From RYN-230 sp963720645 (GTDB lineage Bacteria; Actinomycetota; Actinomycetes; Streptosporangiales; Streptosporangiaceae): a stretch of DNA of 64,000 nucleotides. The first letter of the stretch is position 1. The number at the start of each line of letters is the position of its first letter. A program made the translations under genes and the position numbers. Under the pieces are notes generated by a model. The model saw nothing but the letters and a program-made list of their open reading frames with translations. It did not search any database and was not told the DNA's origin. The stretch spans positions 434,001-498,000 of the forward strand of contig CAVRFX010000026.1 in NCBI GenBank assembly GCA_963720645.1. The letters are read 5' to 3'. Positions 8,235 to 18,368 of the stretch are shown piece after piece.

Positions 8235-9245
8235 TTATGGCAGCCACCAGAGGCGGGACGGGGCCGCGATGCACGAGCCCACGTTGACCGGGGTGCCCGG
8301 GGTGACGGTGCTGTTTGGGTCGCGCAGGCACCGTCCGCCCAGCGCGTTGCGCAGCAGGCCGTTGCCCAGGGCCGTCCACTGCTGGTAAGGGCTGGCGTTG
8401 CACCGGCGGAGGCGCACCGCCGCGGTCTTGGCCGTCGACGCGACCGCGAGGCAGTAGTCGCCGTCGCGGATCGCGCGGCCGGCCATGCCCCACTGCTGCC
8501 GGCCCGCGCCGCTGCCGCAGGTACTCGTGATCGCCGCGGCGTTCTGCCGGTACGCCGCCCGCGACAGGCAGACCCCCGGCACGCCGCTGGGCACCGTGCC
8601 GCCGCGCAGCGCCCGGACCGCGTTCTGGGCCGCGGTCAGGTAGTTGGTGTAGACGCGGCTGGTGTACGTGGCCCAGGGAGAGAAGCTCGCGCCGCGCTGG
8701 CTGATGACGTACGCGCCGTCCGCATTGCACCTGGCCGTGAACGCGCAGGTGTTGGTGATGGTGGTCCAGGCCTGGCTGTCGATCTGCCAGAGCCCCCGGT
8801 CATACATCCCCGAGCAGTTCACCGGAGGGTAGTAGCCGTCCTGGCCGGTGGGGTTGCAGTAGTACACGGTGGGCTGGCCGCCGGACTCGGCGACGCAGAT
8901 GGCGCTGGCCGTGACCAGGTCGCTGCTGGAGGCGTTGTTCGTCCATCCCGCGTAGGTGGCGTATCCGGCACAGGCCTGGGCGGCCGACGCCGCCTGCCGG
9001 GCGCTGAGGATCCGGTTGAACGCACCCCGGGGGGCCACGGACGCCGGGCGCATCACCGGCCCGGGCTGCGGCACGCCTGCGGATGCTGCCACGGCCGGGC
9101 CGGCCGTCACCTGGACCGCATAGCGTGACGCTGCGTGACCAGCGTGGTGGGAGATGGACGCCGCAGCGACGATGCTGGCGGGCAGGACAATGGCTGCTGC
9201 GGCGGCGAGAGCGCAACGCGCTGCCGCCTTGGCGCTGAACGCCAT
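8235..9245 (-). CDS. Secreted lysozyme/transglycosylase-like protein with ricin-type lectin domain
   Basis: A 336-aa exported protein. Residues 1-30 form a signal peptide (basic start, alanine-rich core). Residues about 85-210 resemble lysozyme-like/SLT folds: AICVAESGGQPTVYY supplies the putative catalytic Glu, followed by DRGLWQIDSQAW. The last 110 residues form a ricin B-type carbohydrate-binding domain with QQW repeats (GRQQWGMAGR, YQQWTALGNG) and paired cysteines. Expected to bind and cleave peptidoglycan or another wall glycan outside the cell. Upstream lies a 500-bp regulatory gap shared with gcvT. The fold is inferred from motifs, and activity is unproven. Confidence 0.82.
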   Translation of the reverse strand: MAFSAKAAARCALAAAAAIVLPASIVAAASISHHAGHAASRYAVQVTAGPAVAASAGVPQPGPVMRPASVAPRGAFNRILSARQAASAAQACAGYATYAGWTNNASSSDLVTASAICVAESGGQPTVYYCNPTGQDGYYPPVNCSGMYDRGLWQIDSQAWTTITNTCAFTARCNADGAYVISQRGASFSPWATYTSRVYTNYLTAAQNAVRALRGGTVPSGVPGVCLSRAAYRQNAAAITSTCGSGAGRQQWGMAGRAIRDGDYCLAVASTAKTAAVRLRRCNASPYQQWTALGNGLLRNALGGRCLRDPNSTVTPGTPVNVGSCIAAPSRLWWLP

Positions 9246-9748
9246 GATCGGACCCCCTCGACTCCGGACGGGACACAGGTCCCGCTGGCACCAGCCCGAC
9301 CTGCTGGGGAAGGGCTCGGGGGGCTCATTAGCCGACTATTGAGCCGGCACTGTGATGCTAAGAAAAATGCATACCCGGCCCAAACCGCACCGGAAACGTA
9401 TCGACGAGACATGAGAGCCGGTATCGGTTTTCATGTCACCGTAAGTGACAGACTTGCCCGCAACCGGGCAGTATCCACTCCGCGGGCCATCCGGGATCGG
9501 CCCCCAGTGCTGACTGGCCGTTCAACAGACGGCCGGACCAGCCCCGCGGTTCAGAGGAGAACTTCAGCCGATCTGCAGCGGGCTACCAGCCGGCCGCGCG
9601 GGCAGGCCGCCCGCGGGGCGTCAGCCGGTATGCTGGCCGGGCCGCTTTACCACGGCAAGCGGCGCCCCCGCGGCACGCCGGCTGCGTCCCGCCCGGAGCC
9701 CGGCCTCCCGCACCGGCCACCCGCCTGGCAGCCCCTGGAGAATCTCCG
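9246..9748. promoter_or_regulatory. Divergent regulatory region between the lysozyme-like gene and gcvT
   Basis: This 503-bp gap contains no convincing gene. It includes an AT-richer stretch (9340-9450), an inverted repeat GTCAC-cgtaa-GTGAC at 9435-9449 and a hairpin GGCCGT/ACGGCC at 9516-9534. I looked for a glycine riboswitch ahead of gcvT and did not find its conserved core. Confidence 0.4.
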
Positions 9749-10915
9749 ATGACGATGCCTGACGCTGCGAAGCCGCGGCAGACCCCGCTGCGCGCCGTGC
9801 ACGAGCAACTGGGTGCCTCGATGACCGAGTTCGCCGGGTGGCTGATGCCGCTGCGGTACCGCAGCGAGACCGCCGAGCACCAGGCCGTCCGGGCCAGCGC
9901 CGGCCTGTTCGACCTGTCGCACATGGGCGAGATCATCGTCACCGGTCCCGGGGCCGCCGCCGCCCTGGACTACGCACTGGTCGGACAGCCGTCGTCGATG
10001 GCGCCCGGCCGCGCCCGCTACACGATGATCTGCGCGGCGGACGGCGGGGTACTCGACGACCTCATCGTCTACCGGCTGGACGACCAGGAATTCCTGGTCG
10101 TCGCCAACGCCGCCAACACCGGCGTGGTCGACAGCGCGCTGCGCCAGCGTGCGGACGGGCACGACGCGCGGATCACGGACCAGACTGACGCCTACGCGCT
10201 CATCGCCATCCAGGGCCCGGCGGCGGCCGGCATCCTCGGCCCGCTCACCGACGTCACCCTGGATGAGGTCAGGTACTACACGAGCCACCGCGGCACCGTG
10301 GCTGGCCGCGAGGTCCTGCTCGCCCGGACCGGCTACACCGGCGAGGACGGGTTCGAGCTGTTCAGCCAGCCGGGCGACGCGGAGCACCTCTGGATGGCGC
10401 TGTCCGCCGCGGGCGCCGCGGCGGGCCTGGTGCCCGCCGGCCTGGCCGCCCGCGACACGCTCCGGCTGGAAGCCGGGATGCCGTTGTACGGCAACGAACT
10501 CGGGCCGGACATGACACCGTTCGACGCTGGCCTCGGCCGGGTGGTCAAGCTGGACAAGCCCGGCGGCTTCGTCGGCCACGCCGCCCTGGCCGCCGCGGCC
10601 CAGGCGCCCCCGCGCCGGGTCCTGGTCGGCCTGCGGAGCGGCACCCGCCGCGTCCCCCGGCACGGGTACCCCGTCCTGTGGGACGGCCAGCCGCGCGGCA
10701 CGGTGACCAGCGGTGCTCCCTCACCCACCCTGGGCGTGCCCATCGCGATGGCTTACCTGGAGCCCGAGGTGGCCGCCGCGGCCGCCAGCACCGGGAGCGG
10801 AACCGGGCCGGGGGCCGCGAGGGGCCGGCTCGCAGTGGACATCAGGGGCCGGGCCGAGCCGGCCATGATGACCCCGCTGCCCTTCTACCATCGGACTGAC
10901 GAACGGCCACGATGA
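9749..10915 (+). CDS. gcvT: Glycine cleavage system aminomethyltransferase (T protein)
   Basis: A 388-aa T protein: TPLRAVHEQLGASMTEFAGW at the start, FDLSHMGEI, the folate-binding core LIAIQGP and RTGYTGEDGFELF, and the acidic strand RDTLRLEAGMPLYGNEL. It moves the methylene group of glycine, held on lipoylated H protein, to tetrahydrofolate with release of ammonia. It is followed 55 bp later by gcvH and then a PLP aldolase, making a glycine-metabolism operon. The decarboxylase gene gcvP is not in the window. ATG 9749 has GGAG upstream. Confidence 0.95.
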   Translation: MTMPDAAKPRQTPLRAVHEQLGASMTEFAGWLMPLRYRSETAEHQAVRASAGLFDLSHMGEIIVTGPGAAAALDYALVGQPSSMAPGRARYTMICAADGGVLDDLIVYRLDDQEFLVVANAANTGVVDSALRQRADGHDARITDQTDAYALIAIQGPAAAGILGPLTDVTLDEVRYYTSHRGTVAGREVLLARTGYTGEDGFELFSQPGDAEHLWMALSAAGAAAGLVPAGLAARDTLRLEAGMPLYGNELGPDMTPFDAGLGRVVKLDKPGGFVGHAALAAAAQAPPRRVLVGLRSGTRRVPRHGYPVLWDGQPRGTVTSGAPSPTLGVPIAMAYLEPEVAAAAASTGSGTGPGAARGRLAVDIRGRAEPAMMTPLPFYHRTDERPR

Positions 10916-10970
10916 CTTCCCTTCGGGCGGCCTGGCCCGGCGGGGCAGCTGATCTCAGGAGAGCGACCAG

Positions 10971-11357
10971 ATGACAGTTCCGGAAAACCTGAGCTACACC
11001 CCGGAGCACGAGTGGGTGGCCATCGACGGCTCCGTCGCGTCGATCGGTATCACCGACTATGCCCAGCAGGCACTCGGCGACGTCGTGTACGTGTCCGTGC
11101 CCCAGCCCGGGACGGCCCTGACCGCCGGGGAGCCTTTCGGCGAGGTGGAGTCCACGAAATCGGTCTCCGACCTGTACTCGCCGGTGGACGGGGAGGTGAT
11201 CGAGGCCAACCCGGACATCGACGAGGACCCAGGGCTGGTCAACACCGACCCGTACGGGGCCGGCTGGCTGCTCCGGATCCGGGTCGCCGACGACTCCGAC
11301 CCGGCGGGCCTGCTGACCCCCGAGGAATACACGGCGCTGACCAAAGAGGCTGAATGA
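10971..11357 (+). CDS. gcvH: Glycine cleavage system H protein
   Basis: A 128-aa lipoyl carrier. The lipoylation lysine sits in VESTKSVSDLYSPVDGEV and the surrounding YTPEHEWV, GITDYAQQALGDVVYV and WLLRIRV blocks are standard. It shuttles the aminomethyl group between P, T and L proteins. ATG 10971 follows AGGAGAG at good spacing. The last codons overlap the ATG of the next gene (ATGA at 11354-11357), so the aldolase gene is translationally coupled to gcvH. Confidence 0.96.
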   Translation: MTVPENLSYTPEHEWVAIDGSVASIGITDYAQQALGDVVYVSVPQPGTALTAGEPFGEVESTKSVSDLYSPVDGEVIEANPDIDEDPGLVNTDPYGAGWLLRIRVADDSDPAGLLTPEEYTALTKEAE

Positions 11358-12575
11358 GCCCAGGCGGGCCGTCCGGGGCGGCCGACCTGGCCCGGTACAA
11401 CGCGGCCACGGCCAGCCTGGAGCCCCCGTTCGCGCGTGATCGACCTGGCGGCGCTGCGGGCCAACGCCGCCGACATGACCCGGCGGGCGGCGGGCAAGCC
11501 CATCCGGCTGGCCAGCAAGTCGGTGCGGTGCCGTGCGCTCCTCGAGCGGGTCCTGGGCACCGGCGGGTTCCGCGGGATCCTGGCCTTCACCCTGCCCGAG
11601 GCGCTGTGGCTGGCCGGGCAGGGCGTCAGTGACGACATCGTGGTCGCCTACCCCAGCACCGACCGTGCGGCGCTGACCCGGCTGGCCAGTTACCCGGCGG
11701 CCGCGGGGGCGATCACCGTGATGATCGATTCCGCGGATCAGCTCGACATCATCGAGAAGGCCGCGGCCGCCGTGACCGATCCCGCGCCCATCCAGGTCTG
11801 CCTGGACATCGACACGTCCTACGTGGGACTGGGCGGCATGATGCGCGCCGGGGCACGGCGCTCCCCGGTGCGGACCCCGGCTGACGCGGCGGCGCTGGCG
11901 CGGGACATCGCGGGCCGGCCCGGGATCCGCCTGACCGGGGTGATGGCTTATGAGGCGCAGATCGCCGGGGTCGGCGACAAGCCGCCGGGGCGCCCCGCCT
12001 ACGCGCAGGCTGTCCGGCAGATGCAGCGCCGGTCCGCGGCCGAACTGGCCCGGCGGCGCGCGGCCATCGTGGCGGCGGTCCGCGAGGTGACCCCGCTGCG
12101 CTTCGTGAACGGGGGCGGCACGGGCTCGATCGAGCGGACCGCGGCCGAGGACGCGGTCACCGAGATCGGCGCCGGCTCGGGTCTCTACCAGCCCAGCCTG
12201 TTCGACAGCTACCGGGCCTTCTCCGGACGGCCGGCCGCCCTGTTCGCGCTGCCCGTGGTCCGGCGGCCGGCCCCGGGCGTGATCACCGTGGCAGGCGGCG
12301 GGTACGTGGCGTCCGGGCCGGCCCACGGCAGCCGCCTCCCCCAGCCTTATCTCCCGGCCGGCCTGCGGCTCGACAAGCAGGAGGGAGCCGGCGAGGTGCA
12401 GACACCGCTGCTCGGGAAAGCGGCGGACGGGCTCCGGATCGGTGACCGGGTCTGGTTCCGCCACGCCAAGGCCGGTGAGCTGTGCGAGCGATTCGGCGAG
12501 CTGCACCTGATCGACGGCGACACGGTCACCGCGACCGTCCCGACCTACAGGGGGGAAGGCCAGGCCTTCGGCTGA
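11354..12575 (+). CDS. PLP amino acid deaminase/aldolase (alanine racemase fold), single frameshift
   Basis: Homologous to fold-III PLP enzymes annotated amino acid deaminase/aldolase, related to D-threonine aldolase. The N-terminus RYNAATASLEPPFA lies in the frame starting at ATG 11354; the rest (VIDLAALRANAADMTRRA, the PLP lysine segment KPIRLASKSVRCR, FVNGGGTGS, TEIGAGSGLY, VAGGGYVASG) continues one base shifted. The junction is near 11434 in a GCGCG stretch, where one extra base explains the shift. The coupled ATGA start supports 11354 rather than the GTG at 11436. Placed after gcvTH, it may release glycine from beta-hydroxy amino acids (inference). Confidence 0.8.
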
Positions 12576-12594
12576 GCCGCGACCAGCGCCGGGA

Positions 12595-12852
12595 TCAGCG
12601 GTGCCGTCGGCGGATCAGGTAAGCGGCCACGCCGATAACCGTCAGGGCCGCGAGGGCTCCGCCGGCGATCCGTGCCTCGGGGCGCTGGAGCTGCTCCCGG
12701 ACCCGGTCCAGCGCGCGGTGCGCCACGTTGGCCGGGCTGACCCGGTCGGCGAGCTCATCGACGGTGCGCGCGAGGCTCTCGCGGGTGCGCTCGATCTCCT
12801 TGACCAGCGCATCCGGGTCGCGGGTTGCGACCGTGTCATTCGCCTCGGCCAT
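12595..12852 (-). CDS. DUF3618 domain-containing small membrane protein
   Basis: An 85-aa protein matching DUF3618: an N-terminal helix ALVKEIERTRESLARTVDEL (family pattern I-x-R-T-R-x-x-L-A-x-T-V-D-x-L), then RVSPANVAHRA, and one C-terminal membrane helix (about residues 62-80) followed by RRRHR. The function is unknown; members are small membrane-tethered helical proteins common in actinobacteria. It is convergent with the aldolase gene. Confidence 0.88.
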   Translation of the reverse strand: MAEANDTVATRDPDALVKEIERTRESLARTVDELADRVSPANVAHRALDRVREQLQRPEARIAGGALAALTVIGVAAYLIRRRHR

Positions 12853-13025
12853 CGCTGCATCCCTTCTGGGGCGGATCTTTGCCGGTAAGTGTGGCAGGCG
12901 GGGCAGTGATGTGCACGGCCGGCACGGTTACCCGGGAGAAATGCCCGCCGCGGCCGGGAAATCGGGTCTGGGCGCGGCCGGGACGGCCGCGTAGGGTCGA
13001 GCGTGTCGGCGGAAGGGACCTTCTC

Positions 13026-14309
13026 ATGTCAGCCACGAACGAGGCTCCGGCATCCAGGGCCCCGGCACCCGGCGCACGGGATGGCGGGGCGGTGACGGTC
13101 AACGACCTCGACCTGCCGGTGTTCGACTACACCGAGCCGGGGCTGGTCGGCGAGGTGTACCACGACCGGCTGGCCGCGGTCCGGCAGCAGGGCTGGCTGG
13201 CCCGCTCCCCGCTCACGTACGTGGTGCTGGACCGGGAGTCGGGCGAGTTCTTCCTGCGGGCCCGGCAGACCGCCTTCCCCGGCCGGGAGATCGCGGAGAT
13301 CTTCGGCGTTACCGGCGGCCGCCTGCGGGAGCAGATCGACGCCAACATCCTGAACGCCACCGGGGAGCGGCACCGGCGGCTGCGGGCGCTGATCGGGCCC
13401 GCGTTCACGCCCCGCGCCGCCGACCGGTGGCGGCCCGCGATGCGCGGGTTCCTGGACCAGCTGTGGCACGACCTCGGGGACGTGCCGCCGGGCGGGCCGG
13501 CCGGATGCGACTTCGTGGCCGCGTTCGCCAAGCCGTACCCCTCGCTCACGATCGCCGCCGTGCTGGGTGCCCCGCCGCAGGATGCGCCGCGGCTGCACGA
13601 ATGGTCCGGCTGGGTCCAGAAGCAGTTCGACATCCGCGCCCTGGCCAGCGAGCCCGCCCGGATCGAGCGCGCGGTCGGGGAACTGTACGAATACGTCGAG
13701 ACGCTGCTGGAACGCCGCCGCCGTGAGCCCTCCGACGACCTCATCAGCACGCTGCTCGCGGCCGAGGAGGAGGGGGTCAGGCTGACCCACGAGGAGTGCG
13801 TCAACCTCGTCCTCAACGTGGTCGCGGGCGGGATCGACACCACCCAGGCCCAGCTCTCCCACGCGATGCGGCTGTTCGCCGCCCATCCCGCGCAGTGGGA
13901 CGCGCTGGCCCGCGACTCCGGGCTGGTGCCGGCGGCGGTCGAGGAGGTGCTGAGATTCGAGCCGATCACCCCGTTCACCGCCCGGATCTGCACCGACGCC
14001 ATCGAGCATCGCGGCGTGCTGTTCCCCGCGGGCACCATCGTCGCGATCTGCGCGGAGCGGGCCAACCGGGACGCCGGGGCGGGTGACGCGTTCGACATCG
14101 CCCACGACTCCGGCGGGCGCCTGCTGACGTTCGGCGCGGGCCCGCACTTCTGCCTGGGCTCCAACCTGGCCCGGGCCGAACTGGAAGAGGCGCTCACCTT
14201 CCTCGCCCCCCGGATGACCGGGCTGCGCCCGGCAGGCGAGGCCCGGCTAGGCGGCGTGGAAGGCATCTACGGCATCGACTCCCTCCCCCTGGCCTGGACC
14301 CCCCGGTAG
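13026..14309 (+). CDS. Cytochrome P450 (second copy, unrelated subfamily)
   Basis: A 427-aa P450. Motifs: helix I AGGIDTTQAQLSHAM, ExxR in VEEVLRFEPITPFTAR, haem loop FGAGPHFCLGSNLAR. The C-terminal half is standard, while the meander is short. It is only distantly similar to the P450 at 6222-7496, so they are not recent duplicates. ATG 13026 is preceded by GGAAGGGA. No redox partner or biosynthetic cluster adjoins it, so the substrate is unknown. Confidence 0.9.
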   Translation: MSATNEAPASRAPAPGARDGGAVTVNDLDLPVFDYTEPGLVGEVYHDRLAAVRQQGWLARSPLTYVVLDRESGEFFLRARQTAFPGREIAEIFGVTGGRLREQIDANILNATGERHRRLRALIGPAFTPRAADRWRPAMRGFLDQLWHDLGDVPPGGPAGCDFVAAFAKPYPSLTIAAVLGAPPQDAPRLHEWSGWVQKQFDIRALASEPARIERAVGELYEYVETLLERRRREPSDDLISTLLAAEEEGVRLTHEECVNLVLNVVAGGIDTTQAQLSHAMRLFAAHPAQWDALARDSGLVPAAVEEVLRFEPITPFTARICTDAIEHRGVLFPAGTIVAICAERANRDAGAGDAFDIAHDSGGRLLTFGAGPHFCLGSNLARAELEEALTFLAPRMTGLRPAGEARLGGVEGIYGIDSLPLAWTPR

Positions 14310-14403
14310 CCGCGGCCGCCCCGCGCACTCCCGCGTTAACCAGGTGCGCGGCGTCTCCTGCCTGGTTAGCGTGAGGTCCCTGCGCCGGGCCGGGAGGCAC
14401 ACC

Positions 14404-15575
14404 GTGGAGCAGCTCGCCAAGAAGCTGATGAACTGGGCGTCGATCCTGGAGGACGGCACCCGGGAACAGGCGCTGCGCACCGCGAGCCTGCCGTTCATCC
14501 ACCCCTGGGTGGCCCTGATGCCGGACGCTCACCAGGGAAAGGGCGCCACCGTTGGCTCGGTGATCCCGACGCTTGGTGCCATAATTCCGGCCGCGGTGGG
14601 GGTGGACATCGGCTGCGGGATGATCGCCGTGCGCAGCCAGTTCACCGCGCAGGACGTCCGGAGCCGTGGGCACCTGGGCGCGCTGCGGGAGTCGATCGAG
14701 AACGCGATCCCGCTGTCGGCCGGCCAGTACAACCCGGCCGTGCGCGACGCGGGCACCGGGCGCCGGATCACCGATCTCGAGGGGCGCGCCGGCGCCGGCA
14801 GCGCGGAGGCGACGTCCCCGAACTGGCGGCTCCAGCTGGGCAGTCTCGGCTCGGGGAACCACTTCATCGAGGTCAGCCTGGACGAGGAAGACCGGGTCTG
14901 GCTGTTCCTGCACTCCGGGTCGCGCGGGGTGGGGAACCGGCTGGCCGTCAAGCACATCAAGATCGCCCAGGACCTGGCCCGGCGCTGGTGGATCCCGCTG
15001 CCCGACCCCGACCTGGCCTACCTGGTGGAGGGGACCGGCGAGTTCTCGGCCTACCTGCGGGACCTGCACTGGGCGCAGCACTTCGCGCTGCTCAACCGGG
15101 AGGAGATGATGGACCGCGCCGTCGCCTGCCTGGGTGAGTGGATCGGGCGAGCCCGTCACTGCGGCCGAGACCTTGAACTGCCATCACAATTACACCGCGC
15201 GGGAAAAGCACTTCGGCAAGGAGGTCTGGGTGTCCCGTAAGGGGGCCATCGACGCGTCGCGCGGGCACGCCGGGGCTCATCCCGGGTTCCATGGGGACGC
15301 GCTCCTACGTGGTGACCGGGAAGGGCAGCCGGGTCGCGCTGAACTCCTCCCCGCACGGCGCCGGCCGCCGCTGCAGCCGCACGGCGGCCCGCAAGACGTT
15401 CAGCCGGGCCCAGCTCGACGCGGCCATGGAGGGCATCGAGTGGCGCCGGACCAGCGCGTTCCTCGACGAGATCCCCGGTGCGTACAAGGACATTGACACG
15501 GTCATGGAGGACGCGAAGGACCTGGTCGAGATCCGGCACCAGCTGCGCCAGATCGTCAACGTCAAGGGCGACTGA
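14404..15575 (+). pseudogene. rtcB: RtcB-family RNA ligase, two frameshifts
   Basis: The product is an RtcB 3'-phosphate RNA ligase. Motifs run across three frames: MPDAHQGKGATVGSVIPT, VDIGCGM (metal Asp and Cys), LGSGNHF and HSGSRGVGN in frame one; NCHHNYTAREKHFGKEVW in frame two; GSMGTRSYVVTGKG and SSPHGAGR, with the guanylylated His, in frame three. Shifts occur near 15150 and 15275, both in GC-rich runs; together they leave the ends out of register by small indels only. GTG 14404 follows GGGAGG by 7 bases. Every catalytic residue survives, so sequencing error is as likely as inactivation. No archease gene is adjacent. Confidence 0.85.
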
Positions 15576-15591
15576 ACCAGGTCACCCGGAG

Positions 15592-15614
15592 GCGGGCGGG
15601 GCCGGCCCGCCCGC
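15592..15614. terminator. Terminator hairpin after rtcB
   Basis: A perfect 9-bp stem GCGGGCGGG/CCCGCCCGC with a 5-nt loop lies 17 bases after the rtcB stop, between two convergent genes. Confidence 0.65.
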
Positions 15615-15688
15615 GTCCGGCTCCGGAGGATGACCCGCTCCAGCAGCACCTTCCGTCCCTAGAACCCCGCGAGTCACACACCCGGTTT

Positions 15689-15741
15689 CGTGATCAAGGC
15701 CGATCTGGTGCTGCCTGGGCAGCACCAATCGGTTGATCACG
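15689..15741. terminator. Long near-perfect hairpin after the phosphoesterase gene
   Basis: The arms CGTGATCAA (15689), CCGAT (15700) and GGTGCTGCC (15707) pair in order with GGCAGCACC (15718), ATCGG (15728) and TTGATCACG (15733), making a stem of 23 pairs with two small bulges. It starts about a dozen bases beyond the phosphoesterase stop on the minus strand. It may be a terminator or a palindromic intergenic repeat. Confidence 0.65.
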
Positions 15742-15753
15742 TTGTGCGTCAGG

Positions 15754-18233
15754 TCAGCTGGCTGCCTCCACATGTTTCGCGGCCGCGATGACGGCCTCGC
15801 AGGCGACGGTCTGGGCGGTCGCGCCCGGGACCGGGGTACCGCTGAACGCCGCGGCCTCCAGCTCGCCCTTGATCTTGCCCGGCCAGCGCGTCCCTGGCCT
15901 TGTCCAGCGCGGTCAGGGCCTGGTTGGTGTGGATGTAGGTCGCGTCCCCCGCGCTGGTGCTCTCCACCGCGTTGGTCGAGGCCTGCAGGGTGGCCGTGCC
16001 GAACTCGCCGACGCTCGAGTTGAGCTGCTTGTAGCACGCGCCGAGCGCGGTCACCGCAGGATCGCTGAGCGCCCGGTTCGGGGCTGGCCAGCACCTGGGT
16101 GATGACCCGGCCGTCGTGCTCGTAGTCGTCCCGCAGCCCGGTCAGGTACATCAGCGTCGGCCGGATGTCGGTCTCATCGATCCAGGTGCCCGGGGAGTGC
16201 TGCTGCCGGGACGGTGATCTGGCCGCTGTCCGCGCCCGCCGAGCTCGGCCCCTGGCTGGCCGCGGCGAGCCGTCCAGGCCGAGGTGGCGCACGCCGGGCC
16301 CGGCGATGCCGAGGTAGTTGGTGTTGATCTCGGCGGCGTAGTCACCGTGGTCCCAGGCGAAGCCGGTGTTCTGGGTGCACGCAGCGTCCCGGCTGCAGGC
16401 CGCCGGGAGCGCCGAGGACTGCAGGTAGTAGTCGGGCTTGGCGAACATCGCGAACGTCGGCGTCCGGGCCGGGTCCGCGTTCACCATGTGCAGGATGGCC
16501 TCCTCGGCCGGGTCGGCGAGGTAGTTGGTGATGTTCTGGGTGGTACCGGTGTACGGGTTCGCCGCGGTGAGTCGCCGCGACCCCGTGCTCGAGCGTCCGC
16601 ACCGCGGCGTCGTCCGGGCCCGGGATTGCCGGTCACGTAGAACTCCGGCGCGGTGTCGTTTTCCAGGGTGAACGGGGTCGTGTCGTTCTTCTGCGTGGCC
16701 AGCAGCCCGGTCATGTTGCCGTCCAGCTCGCCGAACGAGCCGGCCGGGTAGGTGCACGCGACGTCCGGGGTCACCGTGGTGCCGCTGACCGTGGCGCCGT
16801 CGCAGTTGGCCGGGGTGGGCTGGATGGCCCGGCCCACGTTGGCGCCCGCCTCGTGGTCGCCCTCGTCCGAGCTGAGGATGAACAGCGTGTTCCTGGGGGT
16901 GATGCCGTCGGCGGCCAGGCGCTTGAAGAAGGTGCCGAACGCCTGGTTGTAGTACTGCGCCTGGGCGACGTAGCACGCGCTGCCGCTGCCGAGCGCGGCG
17001 GGCGCGCCGGTGCAGGCGGACAGGCCGGGGATGTGCTCGTTGCCGTGGATATCGGAGATGTACCCGTTGACCACCGGCACGCCCGCACTCCAGCATGTCG
17101 GCCATGTAGGCCAGCGTCTGCGAGGCGTTGATGCTGGAGAAGCCGGGGAAGCCCGGGATGGTTGGTGAGGAAGGCGCCGTTGATCTGGTTCCCGTTCAGG
17201 TCGACCAGGTTCCCGGCGGCGTTGGTCACCTGGTACCCGTTGCGCGTGACAGTTGGCCGTGCCCGCACCGAGCTGCGGCGCGACGTAGCGGTGCCCGAAC
17301 AGCGCCTGGTAGCCGGTGTAGCCGCCGGGCTCGTCCGGCAGCGCGTCGGGGACCGCGGTGGGGCTCGGGCGTGGTCTGCCCGAACTTCACGCCCGGTGGC
17401 GTTGGCGCAGAACGCGTTGCCCTGGGCGCAGTGCACCGCGATGCCCACGTAGTCGGCGGTCTCGGCGTCCTTGAAGGAGTCGGGGTCGGCGGCGAGCTGC
17501 TGATCCTCGGGCGAGTTGGCGCCGAACACCTTGGGGATGTCGACCGAGGTGTTCTCGAGTTCCTGGTTCACCGTGGCCACGTCGCCGACGTCGCAGCCGG
17601 CCCGGGTGAACGGCACCCAGGGCGCCGGGGTGGTGGTGTCCGGCTTGGGCGCGGGCGAGGTGGTGGCAGGCGGGGTGGCCGAGTACACCATGGACGGGTT
17701 GGTGTCGTGGCCCGGCGTTCGGCGTCTTGGCGGTGTCGAAGATCGGGTCGGTCCAGTAGGCGAACGAACTCGCCGGGTCGGTGGTGCCGTCGGTGTTGTA
17801 CGCCTGGTAGGAGTTGCTGACCGGCATGCCCGGCCCGGTCGCCGTACAGGCCGGTGTAGGTGGTCAGCAGGTCATCGGCGGTGTGCGCGATCAGCGGCGT
17901 GTGGTTGTTCGACAGGAACGTGCCGTTGTCTCTCGAAGAAGTTGCAGCAGGTTCGGCATCATCTGGAGGTCGGACGGGACGTTCGGGTTGTCGCGGAAGA
18001 AGTGGACGTTGTCGAAGGCGAGCTCGACGACGTGCTTGATGCCGTTCCCGAGGTGGCAGCCGTTCGCGGCGACCGTCGTGCGGGGCTGCGGACGCTAATG
18101 GCTTCGCGGACGCCGCCGTCGCCGCGAGCCCGGGCGTGGCACCGGCCACGGCGAGCGAGCTCAGCAGCGAGGCGCATCCGGTGACGGCGGCGGCGCGCAC
18201 AGCCAGCCTCCGTCGGCCAGGGTGTTGGGGCAT
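15754..18233 (-). pseudogene. Secreted alkaline phosphatase-superfamily phosphoesterase, many frameshifts
   Basis: Translating piecewise gives one protein of about 820 aa. It has a signal peptide (MPQHPGRRRLAVRAAAV... to about residue 45), then NGIKHVVELAFDNVHF, TADDLLTTYTGLYGDR, which holds the probable Thr nucleophile, FILSSDEGDHEAGANVG and FAWDHGDYAAEINTNYLGI, which hold metal ligands. These are features of the phosphodiesterase/phosphatase superfamily. The reading frame changes at least ten times (for example near 18085, 17940, 17840, 17700, 17380, 17100 and 16590), yet coding similarity persists through each frame. ATG 18233 has a perfect AGGAGG site. Either this stretch is badly sequenced or the gene is newly dead. 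Confidence 0.75.
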
Positions 18234-18368
18234 CGGATCCTCCTCTTCCCGCCTGCCCGGCGTGATCGGCCGGGCAGTCCTGCCGGTGACCTTAGGGACA
18301 TGGGCCGAATTCCCGGCGACGGGAAGAAGAAACGAAGACCAACTCTCGGGCCGCATAGAATTCGGTTC

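Noticed and set aside
9560..9748. Glycine riboswitch ahead of gcvT
   Set aside because: The conserved aptamer core and tandem arrangement are not present; only ordinary GC-rich hairpins are seen.
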